Below, piece by piece: positions 17,796 through 26,796 of a stretch of DNA of 64,000 nucleotides. Position 1 is the stretch's first letter. Each line of letters starts with the position of its first letter. Both the position numbers and the translations under genes were made by a program. The notes beneath the pieces are model-generated. The model was not told where the DNA came from. It saw nothing but the letters and a program-made list of their open reading frames with translations, and did not search any database. Origin of the DNA: Sporosarcina sp. 6E9 (lineage in GTDB: Bacteria > Bacillota > Bacilli > Bacillales_A > Planococcaceae); contig NZ_JAGEMN010000001.1 of NCBI RefSeq assembly GCF_017921835.1, positions 799,874-863,873 on the forward strand, given 5' to 3'.

Positions 17796-20700
17796 ATGCA
17801 AATGATACAAGGAATACCCCTACAAACAATGCAGTGCACGCTAGGGATTACAAATAATGCCCGTAACGGAATGATGAAATTTGTTAAAAATGAGCAAAGC
17901 TTATTCTCAATGCAGGAAGCTTTTGATATATATATTGAAAAAAGACCGGAAAACAGACACGGCAATATGTCATTTTCCATCTTCTTTGATAATGAAACAA
18001 ATACTGTGTTAGCGGAAAAAATCGATAATCGAGTAGCGGTTATGGAGTGTATCTATAAGAATGAAGGATTCTTGGCAACTGGTTTTCATGTACGGGGTAG
18101 GAGAGAGCCGGTTCGAACAAATCGACGCTTACCCGTACGACTTAAATTTCTAGTAAATCAACGCCATGGTGTTCCAATGCCAATTGAATTGTATACACGC
18201 CTCCGCGAGTTACCAATCGCAGAGGAACGTTCAGAATATGTTCGGAAAAGAATTTCCAGCTGGGAAGGCTATTTAGCGATTCAAGAAAGAAATGCTGATA
18301 TTGCAGATATAACTTCCGTATTTTCTGGCGCTAGCCTTAATGCGGATTTTAATAAGCTTCAAGTCATCTGTACTGGATTGAAAAGTAATGAATGGAAGGC
18401 TATCAACAATTTTTCTGTCAGATTGAAAGGAATTCAAAATGAAATTGGCGCAGTAATTAACACGAATCGATCTAAGAAAATCGTTGAAATCGAATTAAAC
18501 CGAAAGTATCAAGAGCTAGCCAGAAAGAATGAGTGGCAACCTTGGACTTTCAAAGAAGTCATTTTCAGTAATTTTTCCGAACTGAGTCAAGTGAAGAGGC
18601 TGCGCAAAGGATTTAAAGATTTACAAGATGGACTAGCCGCTAACGCAAATTTAGAAAAAGTCCTATTTGAAAAACGTCCTGTCGTGAGGATATCAAAACA
18701 ACAGAAAGACCTCGTTTTTCATAATCGACTCAATGAATTTCAACAAGAAGCAGTTACAGGGGCAATGACATCAAATGATTTATACGTGATTCAAGGTCCT
18801 CCTGGTACAGGAAAAACGACGGTAATCTCTGAAATTTGCCATCAAAATGTAAAGGCAGGTCTTCGTACGCTTGTTGCATCCCAAGCAAATCTAGCGGTCG
18901 ACAATGCACTAGGTCGATTATTATCCCATCAAGATATCCGGATTTTACGTTACGGTAGAACGGAAAGTATTGAAGAAGAAGGTAAAAAGTTCATCGAGGA
19001 AAACGTCGCACTTAATTGGAAGCAACAAACTGAAAAGGCTGTTTCTGAGCAACTTAGAATGCGTGCAAAAATTGAAAAAGACCTGGAACAGGAATTGAAA
19101 CTCGATCATGAAAAAATGTTGGCATATGAACGGGAATTGACTACTTTAGAAGAGCAAATTCGCCTTAGAGAAATAGCCGTAGCCGAGCACGCGGCGCATA
19201 CCAATGAACTAAAAAAGTTGAATTTGGAAAAAGAAAATTACCTAACCAAGCAACAAGAATTAGAAAAAACGCGTGAATTATTGAATAAGGTGATTGATGA
19301 ATTAACTGAAAAAAATTCCGGTATCGAAGAAGTTCTTCAGTCATATCATGAATCCAATCTCATTGAACAAATAGCGAATATTAAAAAACAAATTACACTC
19401 TATCAGGATTACATTAGCCATCACCATATCCTTCAGAAGATAGATGAATCAAAAATAACACTTACTGGCGTTCATCATGAACAGAAAAAGCAAGAAACTG
19501 TATTGACTGATTTGCAGACATTTTTGAAGGATGCCAGTTCCATTACTAAACTAAATGAATTACAAGACAATCTACTAGCGATTGGCTTCGTTCCATCAAA
19601 TATGTTGCATCAAAAACTCACTGAACTAAATCATCTGATTGAATCGATTAAATCAAGCATGTCCACTGACACTTATCAAGACTGGACCGAGCTGATTACC
19701 CGGCTTAATAAAGCAATTGAAACTGTCGTTGAAAAATTATCTGAGAATGGATTTCTGAAACAACCACATAGTTACCAAGGAATGAGCAAGCCTTGTTCAG
19801 TAAACGATATACATACTCAGATTGATAAAGTGGGACATTTTTTAATTGATCCATCCGTTAAAAAAGCGTTACAGACAAGGCATTATTCAGCAGAAAGATA
19901 CGAATATCTAGAAAAGTTGAGCGCTGCTTTAGATGTGCTTTCTAGAAGACGGAATTATGCATATTCTCAAATAAAAAATGTAGAGATGTCAAAAAAGCTA
20001 TTTGAATCCATCAAAATCGACGTGATTGAGACTGTGAAGCAAACCATTTCAACCAGGATAGATGAGGTTAATGACTTTACGAAAAGAAAACAAGATCTTG
20101 AAAACGAGATTACCGACCTCACAGAAAAATGCTCACAATTAAAAAACTGGCAAGGAACAGTCGATGAAACCGTTGAAATCGAAACGATAGAAGAGAAACT
20201 GATTGGATTGAAAACGACATACACACGTCTTGAAGAAACACTATTCACCAATCAGCAATATATGCAAGACTTGGAACATAACAAGGTTTCTATGGAGACA
20301 GAAGTTCACAATTTGAAGAAAAACGCCAAAGAACTGGAATTAAATATTGAGGTTACAGAAACAATCACAAAAAAATGTTCAGAGATGGAAGAACGAATCC
20401 TATCATTGGAAAAAATCGTCGATCAAAATCCGAAAGAACAGTATGATCTAACACTGATTGCGATGGCTGAGTTATCTAAGGCAATTGACAGTAAACAGTT
20501 AGAGAAAGAACGTTTGCCGATAACAAATGCCCTTCAAGAAGAATGGTTATCACTCTTAAAGGATGCAAATGAACATGATTTAAATGAAATTCGAAAGCTG
20601 TATGTGCAACACGCAAATGTAATAGGAACAACATGCGTTGCATCGGCTAGGCGCGATTTCATGGAAGAGTATCCAGTTTTCGACGTCGTTATCATTGATG

Positions 20701-21644
20701 AAGTTTCTAAAGCGACACCGCCGGAATTGCTGCTCCCAATGTTGAAGGGGAAGAAAATCATACTTGTGGGTGACCATCATCAGTTACCACCATTGGTAGG
20801 ACAAGAAACGCTAGAAGAATTTCTAGAAGAAAGTGAAGACCGACAAGAAAAAAACGAACTGAAAAAGTTATTAGAGGAATCGCTTTTTGAACGGTTATTT
20901 AGAACGTTGCCCAAACAAAATAAGACCATGCTGGGTATTCAATACCGCATGCATGAATCCATTATGGAAACCATTTCACCATTTTATAAAGACGGCGATT
21001 ATCGTTTACAGTGCGGGGTAGTAGATTCGGATAATGAGCGCGATCATGGTATTGAATCAAAATATATAAAACGAAGTGACCATCTACTATGGTTCGATAT
21101 GCCAAATGAACCGAACTACTTCGAAAATAAAGTGGTAGGTGGAACGAGCAGATATAATCAATCCGAGTTAAACAAGGTTAAGAACTTATTGACAGACTTG
21201 GATAAGACCATCGAAAAAAACAAGCAGCAAGGTAAAGTTAACCTAGATTTCAAGAAAAGTGTTGGCGTCATTAGTTTCTACGGTGAACAAGTAAAGCGTA
21301 TTGACCGGTTAATCCAACAGGAATTAATGCTGCAGCATTTACATTGCAGAACCGGATCTGTGGATAAGTTTCAAGGTATGGAAATGGATATCATCATATT
21401 GAGCTTTGTTCGAAACCATAATGAAAAGAGCGGGGATATCGGTTTTGCGCGTGATTACAGAAGACTGAACGTGGCATTATCACGAGCCCGGGAATTATTA
21501 ATCATTGTCGGAAGCGCTGAAATGTTTGCTGTGAGAACAAAAGATGTCAAAGCCAGAAAAATGTATGGCCGATTAGTTGAAGAGATTAAAAAGAAAAATG
21601 GATTCAGGAAGCTTGAAGAGGGGGCGGCAGTTTGGAAGACTTAA
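17796..21644 (+). CDS. large UPF1-like SF1 helicase with internal coiled coil
   Basis: A 1282-residue superfamily 1 nucleic-acid helicase or ATPase. Walker A GPPGTGKTT is at about residue 334, motif Ia near SQANLAVDNAL, Walker B/motif II IIDEVSKATPPE near 966-977, motif III GDHHQLPP near 992-999, motif V DKFQGMEMDIIIL and motif VI RRLNVALSRAR near 1220. About 500 residues of Glu/Lys/Leu-rich coiled coil (about 415-910) separate motif Ia from motif II. The N-terminal 300 residues carry no domain I recognise. No nuclease, kinase or PLD motif is visible. An ATG at 17802 is slightly better spaced from AGAAAG than the one at 17796. It leads a three-gene operon; the role may be RNA or DNA processing, or phage defence. 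Confidence 0.85.
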   Translation: MQMIQGIPLQTMQCTLGITNNARNGMMKFVKNEQSLFSMQEAFDIYIEKRPENRHGNMSFSIFFDNETNTVLAEKIDNRVAVMECIYKNEGFLATGFHVRGRREPVRTNRRLPVRLKFLVNQRHGVPMPIELYTRLRELPIAEERSEYVRKRISSWEGYLAIQERNADIADITSVFSGASLNADFNKLQVICTGLKSNEWKAINNFSVRLKGIQNEIGAVINTNRSKKIVEIELNRKYQELARKNEWQPWTFKEVIFSNFSELSQVKRLRKGFKDLQDGLAANANLEKVLFEKRPVVRISKQQKDLVFHNRLNEFQQEAVTGAMTSNDLYVIQGPPGTGKTTVISEICHQNVKAGLRTLVASQANLAVDNALGRLLSHQDIRILRYGRTESIEEEGKKFIEENVALNWKQQTEKAVSEQLRMRAKIEKDLEQELKLDHEKMLAYERELTTLEEQIRLREIAVAEHAAHTNELKKLNLEKENYLTKQQELEKTRELLNKVIDELTEKNSGIEEVLQSYHESNLIEQIANIKKQITLYQDYISHHHILQKIDESKITLTGVHHEQKKQETVLTDLQTFLKDASSITKLNELQDNLLAIGFVPSNMLHQKLTELNHLIESIKSSMSTDTYQDWTELITRLNKAIETVVEKLSENGFLKQPHSYQGMSKPCSVNDIHTQIDKVGHFLIDPSVKKALQTRHYSAERYEYLEKLSAALDVLSRRRNYAYSQIKNVEMSKKLFESIKIDVIETVKQTISTRIDEVNDFTKRKQDLENEITDLTEKCSQLKNWQGTVDETVEIETIEEKLIGLKTTYTRLEETLFTNQQYMQDLEHNKVSMETEVHNLKKNAKELELNIEVTETITKKCSEMEERILSLEKIVDQNPKEQYDLTLIAMAELSKAIDSKQLEKERLPITNALQEEWLSLLKDANEHDLNEIRKLYVQHANVIGTTCVASARRDFMEEYPVFDVVIIDEVSKATPPELLLPMLKGKKIILVGDHHQLPPLVGQETLEEFLEESEDRQEKNELKKLLEESLFERLFRTLPKQNKTMLGIQYRMHESIMETISPFYKDGDYRLQCGVVDSDNERDHGIESKYIKRSDHLLWFDMPNEPNYFENKVVGGTSRYNQSELNKVKNLLTDLDKTIEKNKQQGKVNLDFKKSVGVISFYGEQVKRIDRLIQQELMLQHLHCRTGSVDKFQGMEMDIIILSFVRNHNEKSGDIGFARDYRRLNVALSRARELLIIVGSAEMFAVRTKDVKARKMYGRLVEEIKKKNGFRKLEEGAAVWKT

Positions 21645-22402
21645 AAATTCGCTTAACAAGAGAACTGCAACAGGATTTCAACGTAAAAGTTTTGGATTCT
21701 GTTTCATGGACACTGCCCGTCCAACTCGTTTCGATTAACTTTGAGAAAGTTTCACGAACGAAAATGGATATTTTGATGAAGATGATGTTACTTACTTTTC
21801 AAAAGACAAAGCATGCCACTATAGACGAACTAGGGGATATTCTTCTAGTCGAGCCATTATTCATCCAAGATTTGATTGACAAAATGCTTAGATCGCGTAT
21901 GATCGAAAAAACTGAGTCGAGTTTCACATTAACCGATATAGGTGTCGGACAACTTGAAACAGGCATTTATGAGCATGAACCCGAAACAGATGCAGTAGAA
22001 AGAATTTATAGTCCCTGTCATCAGTCTTTTCTAAAAGGGGAAATTGACAATCGTTTTTCCGGGAAAAGTATGTATCGGTATCAGGATGACTTTCCCGAGT
22101 GGGAGGTCGCTTATCTTGAAGAAGTTAAATTGTTTGAGGCGGTCAAAGACGCGGGAATTGAATCGAATAATGAAAATGTACAAACCGTTGTAACAGCTAT
22201 TGAGTCAACATCGGTTACTAAAAAAATGTCGGCATTTTGCATTGAATTTCGCTTATACAATAAAGTAGAAGATACGATTTATGCACGTGTTTGGAATACG
22301 CTATTAGGCCATTGGGATAAAACGATTGAAGCACAATTGAATGAAAAAGAACGAAAACAATGGCGTGCAACTTATATTGTGGATGACCAAATTGAGTCAT
22401 AG
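21632..22402 (+). CDS. unknown protein with possible winged-helix domain (helicase operon)
   Basis: I do not recognise this 256-residue protein. Residues about 45-110 look like a winged helix: ILMKMMLLTFQKTKHATIDE, then DLIDKMLRSRMIEKTE and a FTLTDIGVGQLETG wing. A CHQSFLKGE segment and a mixed alpha/beta C-terminus rich in aromatic residues follow (RLYNKVEDTIYARVWNTLLGHW). The TTG start lies after GAGGGGGCGG inside the helicase gene, and the two coding regions overlap by 13 bases. That points to coupled translation and a partner role, perhaps an adaptor that loads the helicase or recognises a target. The WYL gene follows 14 bases later. Confidence 0.75.
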   Translation: MEDLKIRLTRELQQDFNVKVLDSVSWTLPVQLVSINFEKVSRTKMDILMKMMLLTFQKTKHATIDELGDILLVEPLFIQDLIDKMLRSRMIEKTESSFTLTDIGVGQLETGIYEHEPETDAVERIYSPCHQSFLKGEIDNRFSGKSMYRYQDDFPEWEVAYLEEVKLFEAVKDAGIESNNENVQTVVTAIESTSVTKKMSAFCIEFRLYNKVEDTIYARVWNTLLGHWDKTIEAQLNEKERKQWRATYIVDDQIES

Positions 22403-22416
22403 GAGGGTGCAGACTG

Positions 22417-23406
22417 ATGCCAAAGTCAATAAACGCACGAGAAAGGCTACTTGAAGTCATCTCGATCCTTGAAAGAAATACAGATAAGGAAGATATGAAA
22501 ACATTGCATGAAATACATGCCATGTTACCCGAACACGCCAATGTTGGTGTAGGTACGGTTAGAGAGGATTTGCTAACCCTCGAAGATTCTAATATATATC
22601 CAATATTATCCGTGCAAGAAAAAGTTGGTTTACAAAAACATTACCATTACGACGGGCGATTATTTGAAATACATGAGCTTCGGCTGCTGATGGATGCAAT
22701 TAGCGCAGCTAAGTTTATCCCACAATCAGAAACTAATGGATTATTGATGAAAATTAGGAAATTAACAAGTAAAAGATTGGCAAAACAATTAAACAATGAA
22801 CTTTATGTCGTGAACGACGCTAAATATGATTTAGGGGAAGTTACAAAAGTTGTGGAACAATTACACACTGGAATTCAAGATCAGAAATTGATTGCTTTCA
22901 AATATGGTCGTTATGGTATCGATTTAAAATTCCATCTTAGTAATAATGAGGATAATTATTGGGTCAAACCGCATGGACTTGTGTGGAATAGCGATCGTTA
23001 TTATTTGGTAGGAGAATATATTGCTGAAGGTGATATTCGGCAATATCGCGTTGATCGAATGCGTTCAGTCCAAGTGACGGATGAAAGCTTCGTGCCGGAT
23101 CCAGACTTTAATCTAAAGGATCACGTATCGAAAATGTTTCATATGTACGGCGGTGAACCACTAACTTTGGAAGCAGTATTTTCGAATAAGCTGATCAATG
23201 TAGTCATTGATCGATTCGGAACCGATGCAAATATTCAAGCGCATGGTCCAGATACTTTTGTTTTGAAAACACGAGCGATAATGAGTGATGGGCTCGTACA
23301 ATGGCTGATGCGATTTGGGCACCGTGTAAAAGTGGTTCATCCCGAAACATTAGTGAATCAAATGAAAGAAGAGGCGATAAAGTTTTATGAAAATTATAAG
23401 GAGTGA
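22417..23406 (+). CDS. WYL-domain transcriptional regulator (helicase operon)
   Basis: A 329-residue HTH-WYL regulator. The N-terminal 70 residues look like a winged helix (VGVGTVREDLLTLEDSNI reads as a recognition helix region). The WYL domain spans about 140-225 with IAFKYGRYG, WVKPHGLVWNSDRYYLVGEY and RQYRVDRM. A C-terminal extension domain follows. WYL proteins bind ligands, often nucleic acids or nucleotides, and frequently regulate defence operons such as BREX and CBASS. It is the last gene of the helicase operon, preceded by AGGAGGGTG. Autoregulation of this operon is an inference. Confidence 0.88.
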   Translation: MPKSINARERLLEVISILERNTDKEDMKTLHEIHAMLPEHANVGVGTVREDLLTLEDSNIYPILSVQEKVGLQKHYHYDGRLFEIHELRLLMDAISAAKFIPQSETNGLLMKIRKLTSKRLAKQLNNELYVVNDAKYDLGEVTKVVEQLHTGIQDQKLIAFKYGRYGIDLKFHLSNNEDNYWVKPHGLVWNSDRYYLVGEYIAEGDIRQYRVDRMRSVQVTDESFVPDPDFNLKDHVSKMFHMYGGEPLTLEAVFSNKLINVVIDRFGTDANIQAHGPDTFVLKTRAIMSDGLVQWLMRFGHRVKVVHPETLVNQMKEEAIKFYENYKE

Positions 23407-23580
23407 TAATAGGGTTTGATCAACTCAACCGTTGAAAAAGTAATCCTTAAAAAGTTATTGGAAAAATAATGTACAGACATATGACATCCAATAGAATGTA
23501 AATTAACCTCCCCAAATTATTTACAGTAGGAGAGGCTAATCACTTACCTAGAAACTAAATTCCAAGTAACCTGTTAAACT

Positions 23581-23796
23581 TTAAAACTTGTTAAAAAGCT
23601 TAGACAGCCCTTTTAATATTATTGCTGCGGCAAAAATCAGCACAACAATAACAACTAGGACAATCCCGATGAACAGTAATGTTGGAGCACCAGTGAGAAG
23701 GCCCGGTACAAAAACAATCAGGCCCAAAATAGCATATGCTGCCAGGATGCCAAAAAAGTAGAGAGACGCATACCCTTTATCATAGTTATTGGACAA
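23581..23796 (-). CDS. small two-helix membrane protein
   Basis: I do not recognise the family. The 71 residues contain two hydrophobic segments (SLYFFGILAAYAILGLIVFV and a second run near LLFIGIVLVVIVVLIFAAA), with an N-terminus rich in Asn, Tyr and Lys and a basic C-terminal tail (KGLSKLFNKF). A GTG at 23805 lies inside the ribosome binding site AAGGAGG, so the TTG at 23796, eight bases further on, is the likely start. It sits alone between the helicase operon, which converges on it, and psd. A role in the membrane or its stress response is possible but unsupported. Confidence 0.7.
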   Translation of the reverse strand: MSNNYDKGYASLYFFGILAAYAILGLIVFVPGLLTGAPTLLFIGIVLVVIVVLIFAAAIILKGLSKLFNKF

Positions 23797-23902
23797 TTTA
23801 AACACCTCCTTATATCCAATATATGTACAAGCTTTATATGAGTGTTAGGACATTGTGGCAAAAGGGGTTACAAAAAATATTTAATGATTTCTTATAGTAG
23901 AC

Positions 23903-23948
23903 AAAAAGCCAGCTTGACGCTCTTAAAAAGAGCATCAAGCTGGCTTTA
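23903..23948 (-). terminator. terminator of psd
   Basis: A long stem pairs AAAGCCAGCTTGA and GCTCTT with AAGAGC and TCAAGCTGGCTTT, with single mismatched bases between the two helices. Read on the minus strand it ends in five T residues. Confidence 0.9.
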
Positions 23949-23973
23949 GTTGTTTATAAATCTTGGGAAATTA

Positions 23974-24753
23974 TCACTTGATCCATTCAGCAATCGGTTG
24001 TCCTACCTTTACTTCGCTATTCATTGGAACCGTAGGCGTAAAAGTATAATGATCTTCTATAAAAAGAATAACGGTAGATCCGAATGAGAAATGACCGAAC
24101 TCCGCACCCTTTATACATTCTTTGGAAGAACTGTTCAAATGAATACTATTGACATTAAGTGCGCCCACTTTAACGATGGCGACTTTCCCAAATTCAGTTT
24201 GTATTTCTGAAATTAAACGGTGATTTGTCGAAAAAGGGCGATTACCTAAACGCAAACCTAAATTATTGACTGGATATGAAATTGAACCTAATGCATAACG
24301 TGAAAAAATTGTGCCCGATATAGGATAATGAAAATGGTGATAATGACTTGGGGAGAGGTACAAGATGAAAAAGCTTCCATTTTTATAAGTCGATGCTTTT
24401 TTATCGTCTCCAAAAATTTTAGCTAAACTGTAGGATTGGTTTTTTATAATAAATGTATCCTGTTCATCTACCTTTCCAACAGCACTTAAACAACCGTCGA
24501 CAGGAGAAATTAGACTGTTTGAAGATGTATCAATGGATCTTGCGCCGACTTTTAAATTACGTGTAAATAAATCCTGCAAACTTTTATAATGCGCAAGTGG
24601 GTATTCCATCTCATCTTGGTTAATTTGATATGTATTGGCGAATGGTCGAATTAGCAGTCGACTCATCCTAGATTGTGTAATGAATTTTAATATCTTTGAT
24701 GATGTTGGATTACCAGTTAGTTCGACAAAAAGGCGAAATATTTTTTTCTTCAT
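23974..24753 (-). CDS. psd: phosphatidylserine decarboxylase proenzyme
   Basis: Decarboxylates phosphatidylserine to phosphatidylethanolamine at the membrane. The 259-residue proenzyme contains the self-cleavage GST motif in SFGST (Ser226), where the pyruvoyl group forms, together with ISPVDG (Asp86) and the histidine cluster SHYHHFHYP near 136-144 of the processing triad. The N-terminus has the usual basic amphipathic stretch. It diverges from pssA, which makes its substrate, across a 60-bp gap, so the pair may be coordinately expressed. A strong terminator follows. Confidence 0.96.
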   Translation of the reverse strand: MKKKIFRLFVELTGNPTSSKILKFITQSRMSRLLIRPFANTYQINQDEMEYPLAHYKSLQDLFTRNLKVGARSIDTSSNSLISPVDGCLSAVGKVDEQDTFIIKNQSYSLAKIFGDDKKASTYKNGSFFILYLSPSHYHHFHYPISGTIFSRYALGSISYPVNNLGLRLGNRPFSTNHRLISEIQTEFGKVAIVKVGALNVNSIHLNSSSKECIKGAEFGHFSFGSTVILFIEDHYTFTPTVPMNSEVKVGQPIAEWIK

Positions 24754-24813
24754 GACATTTCCTCATTTTCCCTATATAATTTAAAATAATAATATGAGTA
24801 GGACGGTGATGCT

Positions 24814-25347
24814 ATGTTTTTAGCAAAAAATTTTTATGCTACTAGAATAAAAGCACAATTGGCAAATATGATCACATTAATGAATCTAAGTTTTGGCATA
24901 CTATCTATTATACTTATTTTTAACGGTCATGGTAATTTAAGTGCAACATTTATTTTCTTGGCAGCAATCTTCGACCGATTTGACGGCATGTGCGCCCGTT
25001 ATTTCAATTCTGAATCCGACTTTGGAAAAGAACTGGATTCTTTATGCGATCTTGTCTCATTTGGCATTGCGCCTGCGTTATTAATATACGGTACTGCTTT
25101 GAATGAAACGCTATGGGTCGGTATTTTAGTCACCATTACGTATGTATTAGCTGGAGCAGTGAGATTGGCAAGGTTTAATGTTAGGGAGTTTGACGGCAAT
25201 TTTTATGGTGTACCTATAACGGCTGCCGGCGTCCTTGCGGCACTCAGTTATTTCTTATACCCGTATGTATCGGCGAATACTTTTATTTTCATCTTATCTA
25301 TTCTAGCTTATTTGATGGTTAGTAATATACGGATTGCAAAAGTATAA
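24814..25347 (+). CDS. pssA: CDP-diacylglycerol--serine O-phosphatidyltransferase
   Basis: Makes phosphatidylserine from CDP-diacylglycerol and L-serine in the membrane. The 177-residue protein carries the complete CDP-alcohol phosphotransferase motif D-x2-DG-x2-AR-x8-G-x3-D-x3-D: Asp54, Asp57, Gly58, Ala61, Arg62, Gly71, Asp75 and Asp79. About six hydrophobic helices follow the usual layout, and the length is typical of Bacillus PssA. It is transcribed away from psd and followed by a bidirectional terminator. Together the two genes form the complete phosphatidylethanolamine branch. Confidence 0.95.
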   Translation: MFLAKNFYATRIKAQLANMITLMNLSFGILSIILIFNGHGNLSATFIFLAAIFDRFDGMCARYFNSESDFGKELDSLCDLVSFGIAPALLIYGTALNETLWVGILVTITYVLAGAVRLARFNVREFDGNFYGVPITAAGVLAALSYFLYPYVSANTFIFILSILAYLMVSNIRIAKV

Positions 25348-25370
25348 AATAGAAGTAGGGAACACATCTA

Positions 25371-25427
25371 AAAAATCGCCAAGCAACTTTTTCTCACATC
25401 AAAGTGAAGTTGCTTGGTGATTTTTTA
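25371..25427. terminator. bidirectional terminator between pssA and yunC
   Basis: AAAATCGCCAAGCAACTT pairs with AAGTTGCTTGGTGATTTT (one G-T pair), followed by further T residues on the plus strand and preceded by A residues for the minus strand. Confidence 0.9.
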
Positions 25428-25730
25428 TTACACCATTTTCAAGAGTGCTTCTCTGCCAATCATCCCTTTGCTAATTCCCAAATTTTCAGCTTCATAGGTG
25501 ACCGATTCGAGTGGTGCATCAAGAAGTTGATCGATTGTTTTGACTCCGACAGCTCGCCCCGCAATGACTTTCCGATCAGCCAGTTTTTCGTTTAGTAGCG
25601 CAACATCTAGAGCCCCGCACATAATGTATCCATTGTCATTCGTTACAACAAGTAAATTCGTTTTCGGCAATATAACTGAAATGGCCAGAAATACTTGGTC
25701 TTCAATGGTTACGGGATATAAACTCATCAA
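25428..25730 (-). CDS. yunC: YunC/DUF1805 family protein
   Basis: A conserved 100-residue protein of unknown function. It is close to B. subtilis YunC over its whole length: GYIMCGALDVALLNEKL, AGRAVGVKTIDQLLDAPLES and GMIGREALLK near the end. The family is small, soluble and common in Bacillales and methanogens, with no established activity. The start is either TTG 25730 or ATG 25727 after AAAGGAG; both give nearly the same protein. It is a single gene, bounded downstream by the terminator shared with pssA. No neighbour points to a pathway. Confidence 0.9.
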   Translation of the reverse strand: MMSLYPVTIEDQVFLAISVILPKTNLLVVTNDNGYIMCGALDVALLNEKLADRKVIAGRAVGVKTIDQLLDAPLESVTYEAENLGISKGMIGREALLKMV

Positions 25731-25957
25731 ATTTCATCACTCCTTTTCCATTCACGATATGTGATGGAAAGGGAAATCGTGATAAAAAGCTGCGTAGATG
25801 AATATTTCCTGCGGGGCCGGTGAGTCTCCATCCTCCACTCTGATTAACTACATCCATTAAATAAGGAAAAAGTAGTGTCGTTTTATTAAAATTATTAATA
25901 AAAAAAGTACAGCAGGTTTTTTAAAATTCCTGCTGTACTGATTTAGTTAAATAATAA

Positions 25958-26779
25958 TTATTTAAATGCCGGGAATGCGATGTCAGAGAAGTTTTCTTCT
26001 AAGAATGCACGCACTTCTGGTCCAGATAAGTGTTCGGCTAATTTTTTGATTGCTTCGGAATCTTTGTTGTCTTCACGCGCAATAAGTGAGATAGGGAATG
26101 CTGATTCGCCTTCGTCAATTAGTGAATCATTTACTGGCGTCAAACCAAGTTCTTTTGCATAGGCAGGAAGCATCGTTACTAAATCGACATCATCCATTGA
26201 TCTTGCTAGCATTAACAAGTCAACATCAACGAATTTAAGGTTTTTAGGATTTTCCGTGATATCTTTTACGCTTGCATCAAGCCCGACACCGTCTTTCAAT
26301 TTGATTAATCCGCCTTTTTCGATCAACTGTAAAGAACGAGCCATATTCGAGGAATCATTCGGAATAGCTACTTTTGCACCGTCTGGTAACTCGTCTATAC
26401 TGTCGAATTTATTTGAATAGGCACCCAAAATTGCATGATAAACGTGTTGGATAACGACTAAATTAGCATCATTCGCCTCATTAAATTGTTCCATATAAGG
26501 AGGGTGTTGAAAAAAGTTTGCATCTACTTCTTTATTTGCCAAAGCGCTATTAGGCTGTACGTTATCGGATAAAACAACAATTTCCATCTCAATGCCGTCT
26601 TCTTTAAGTAATGGTTTGGCAATTTCCAACATATCCGTCATCGGCGGAATAAGGGATGCAACACGAATTTTTGTTTCTTTTTCAGTTTGCTCTGTTGAAT
26701 TTCCTATGGTTTCTTTACCCGTTCCGCATGCAGCAAGTACGAGAACGGTAGCAAATAAAAGCGCTATTAATTTTTTCAT
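25958..26779 (-). CDS. metQ: MetQ/NlpA family ABC transporter substrate-binding lipoprotein
   Basis: Solute-binding lipoprotein of a methionine-type ABC importer. The 273 residues start with a lipoprotein signal ending in LAACG (lipobox near 16-19). The NlpA/MetQ fold follows: the family segment VDANFFQHPPYMEQF near 86-100, IPNDSSNMARSLQLIEKGGLI near 139-159, and DVDLVTMLPAYA. It is the last gene of the MetN-MetI-MetQ operon, 17 bases after the permease. The ligand is predicted to be methionine or a related amino acid; other NlpA members bind dipeptides or D-methionine. Confidence 0.93.
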   Translation of the reverse strand: MKKLIALLFATVLVLAACGTGKETIGNSTEQTEKETKIRVASLIPPMTDMLEIAKPLLKEDGIEMEIVVLSDNVQPNSALANKEVDANFFQHPPYMEQFNEANDANLVVIQHVYHAILGAYSNKFDSIDELPDGAKVAIPNDSSNMARSLQLIEKGGLIKLKDGVGLDASVKDITENPKNLKFVDVDLLMLARSMDDVDLVTMLPAYAKELGLTPVNDSLIDEGESAFPISLIAREDNKDSEAIKKLAEHLSGPEVRAFLEENFSDIAFPAFK

Positions 26780-26796
26780 GAATAAAAATCTCCTTT

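Noticed and set aside
23480-23545. Terminator after the WYL gene
   Set aside because: An imperfect inverted repeat (TTAACCTCCCC with GGAGAGGCTAA) has several mismatches and no T-run, so it is too weak to list.
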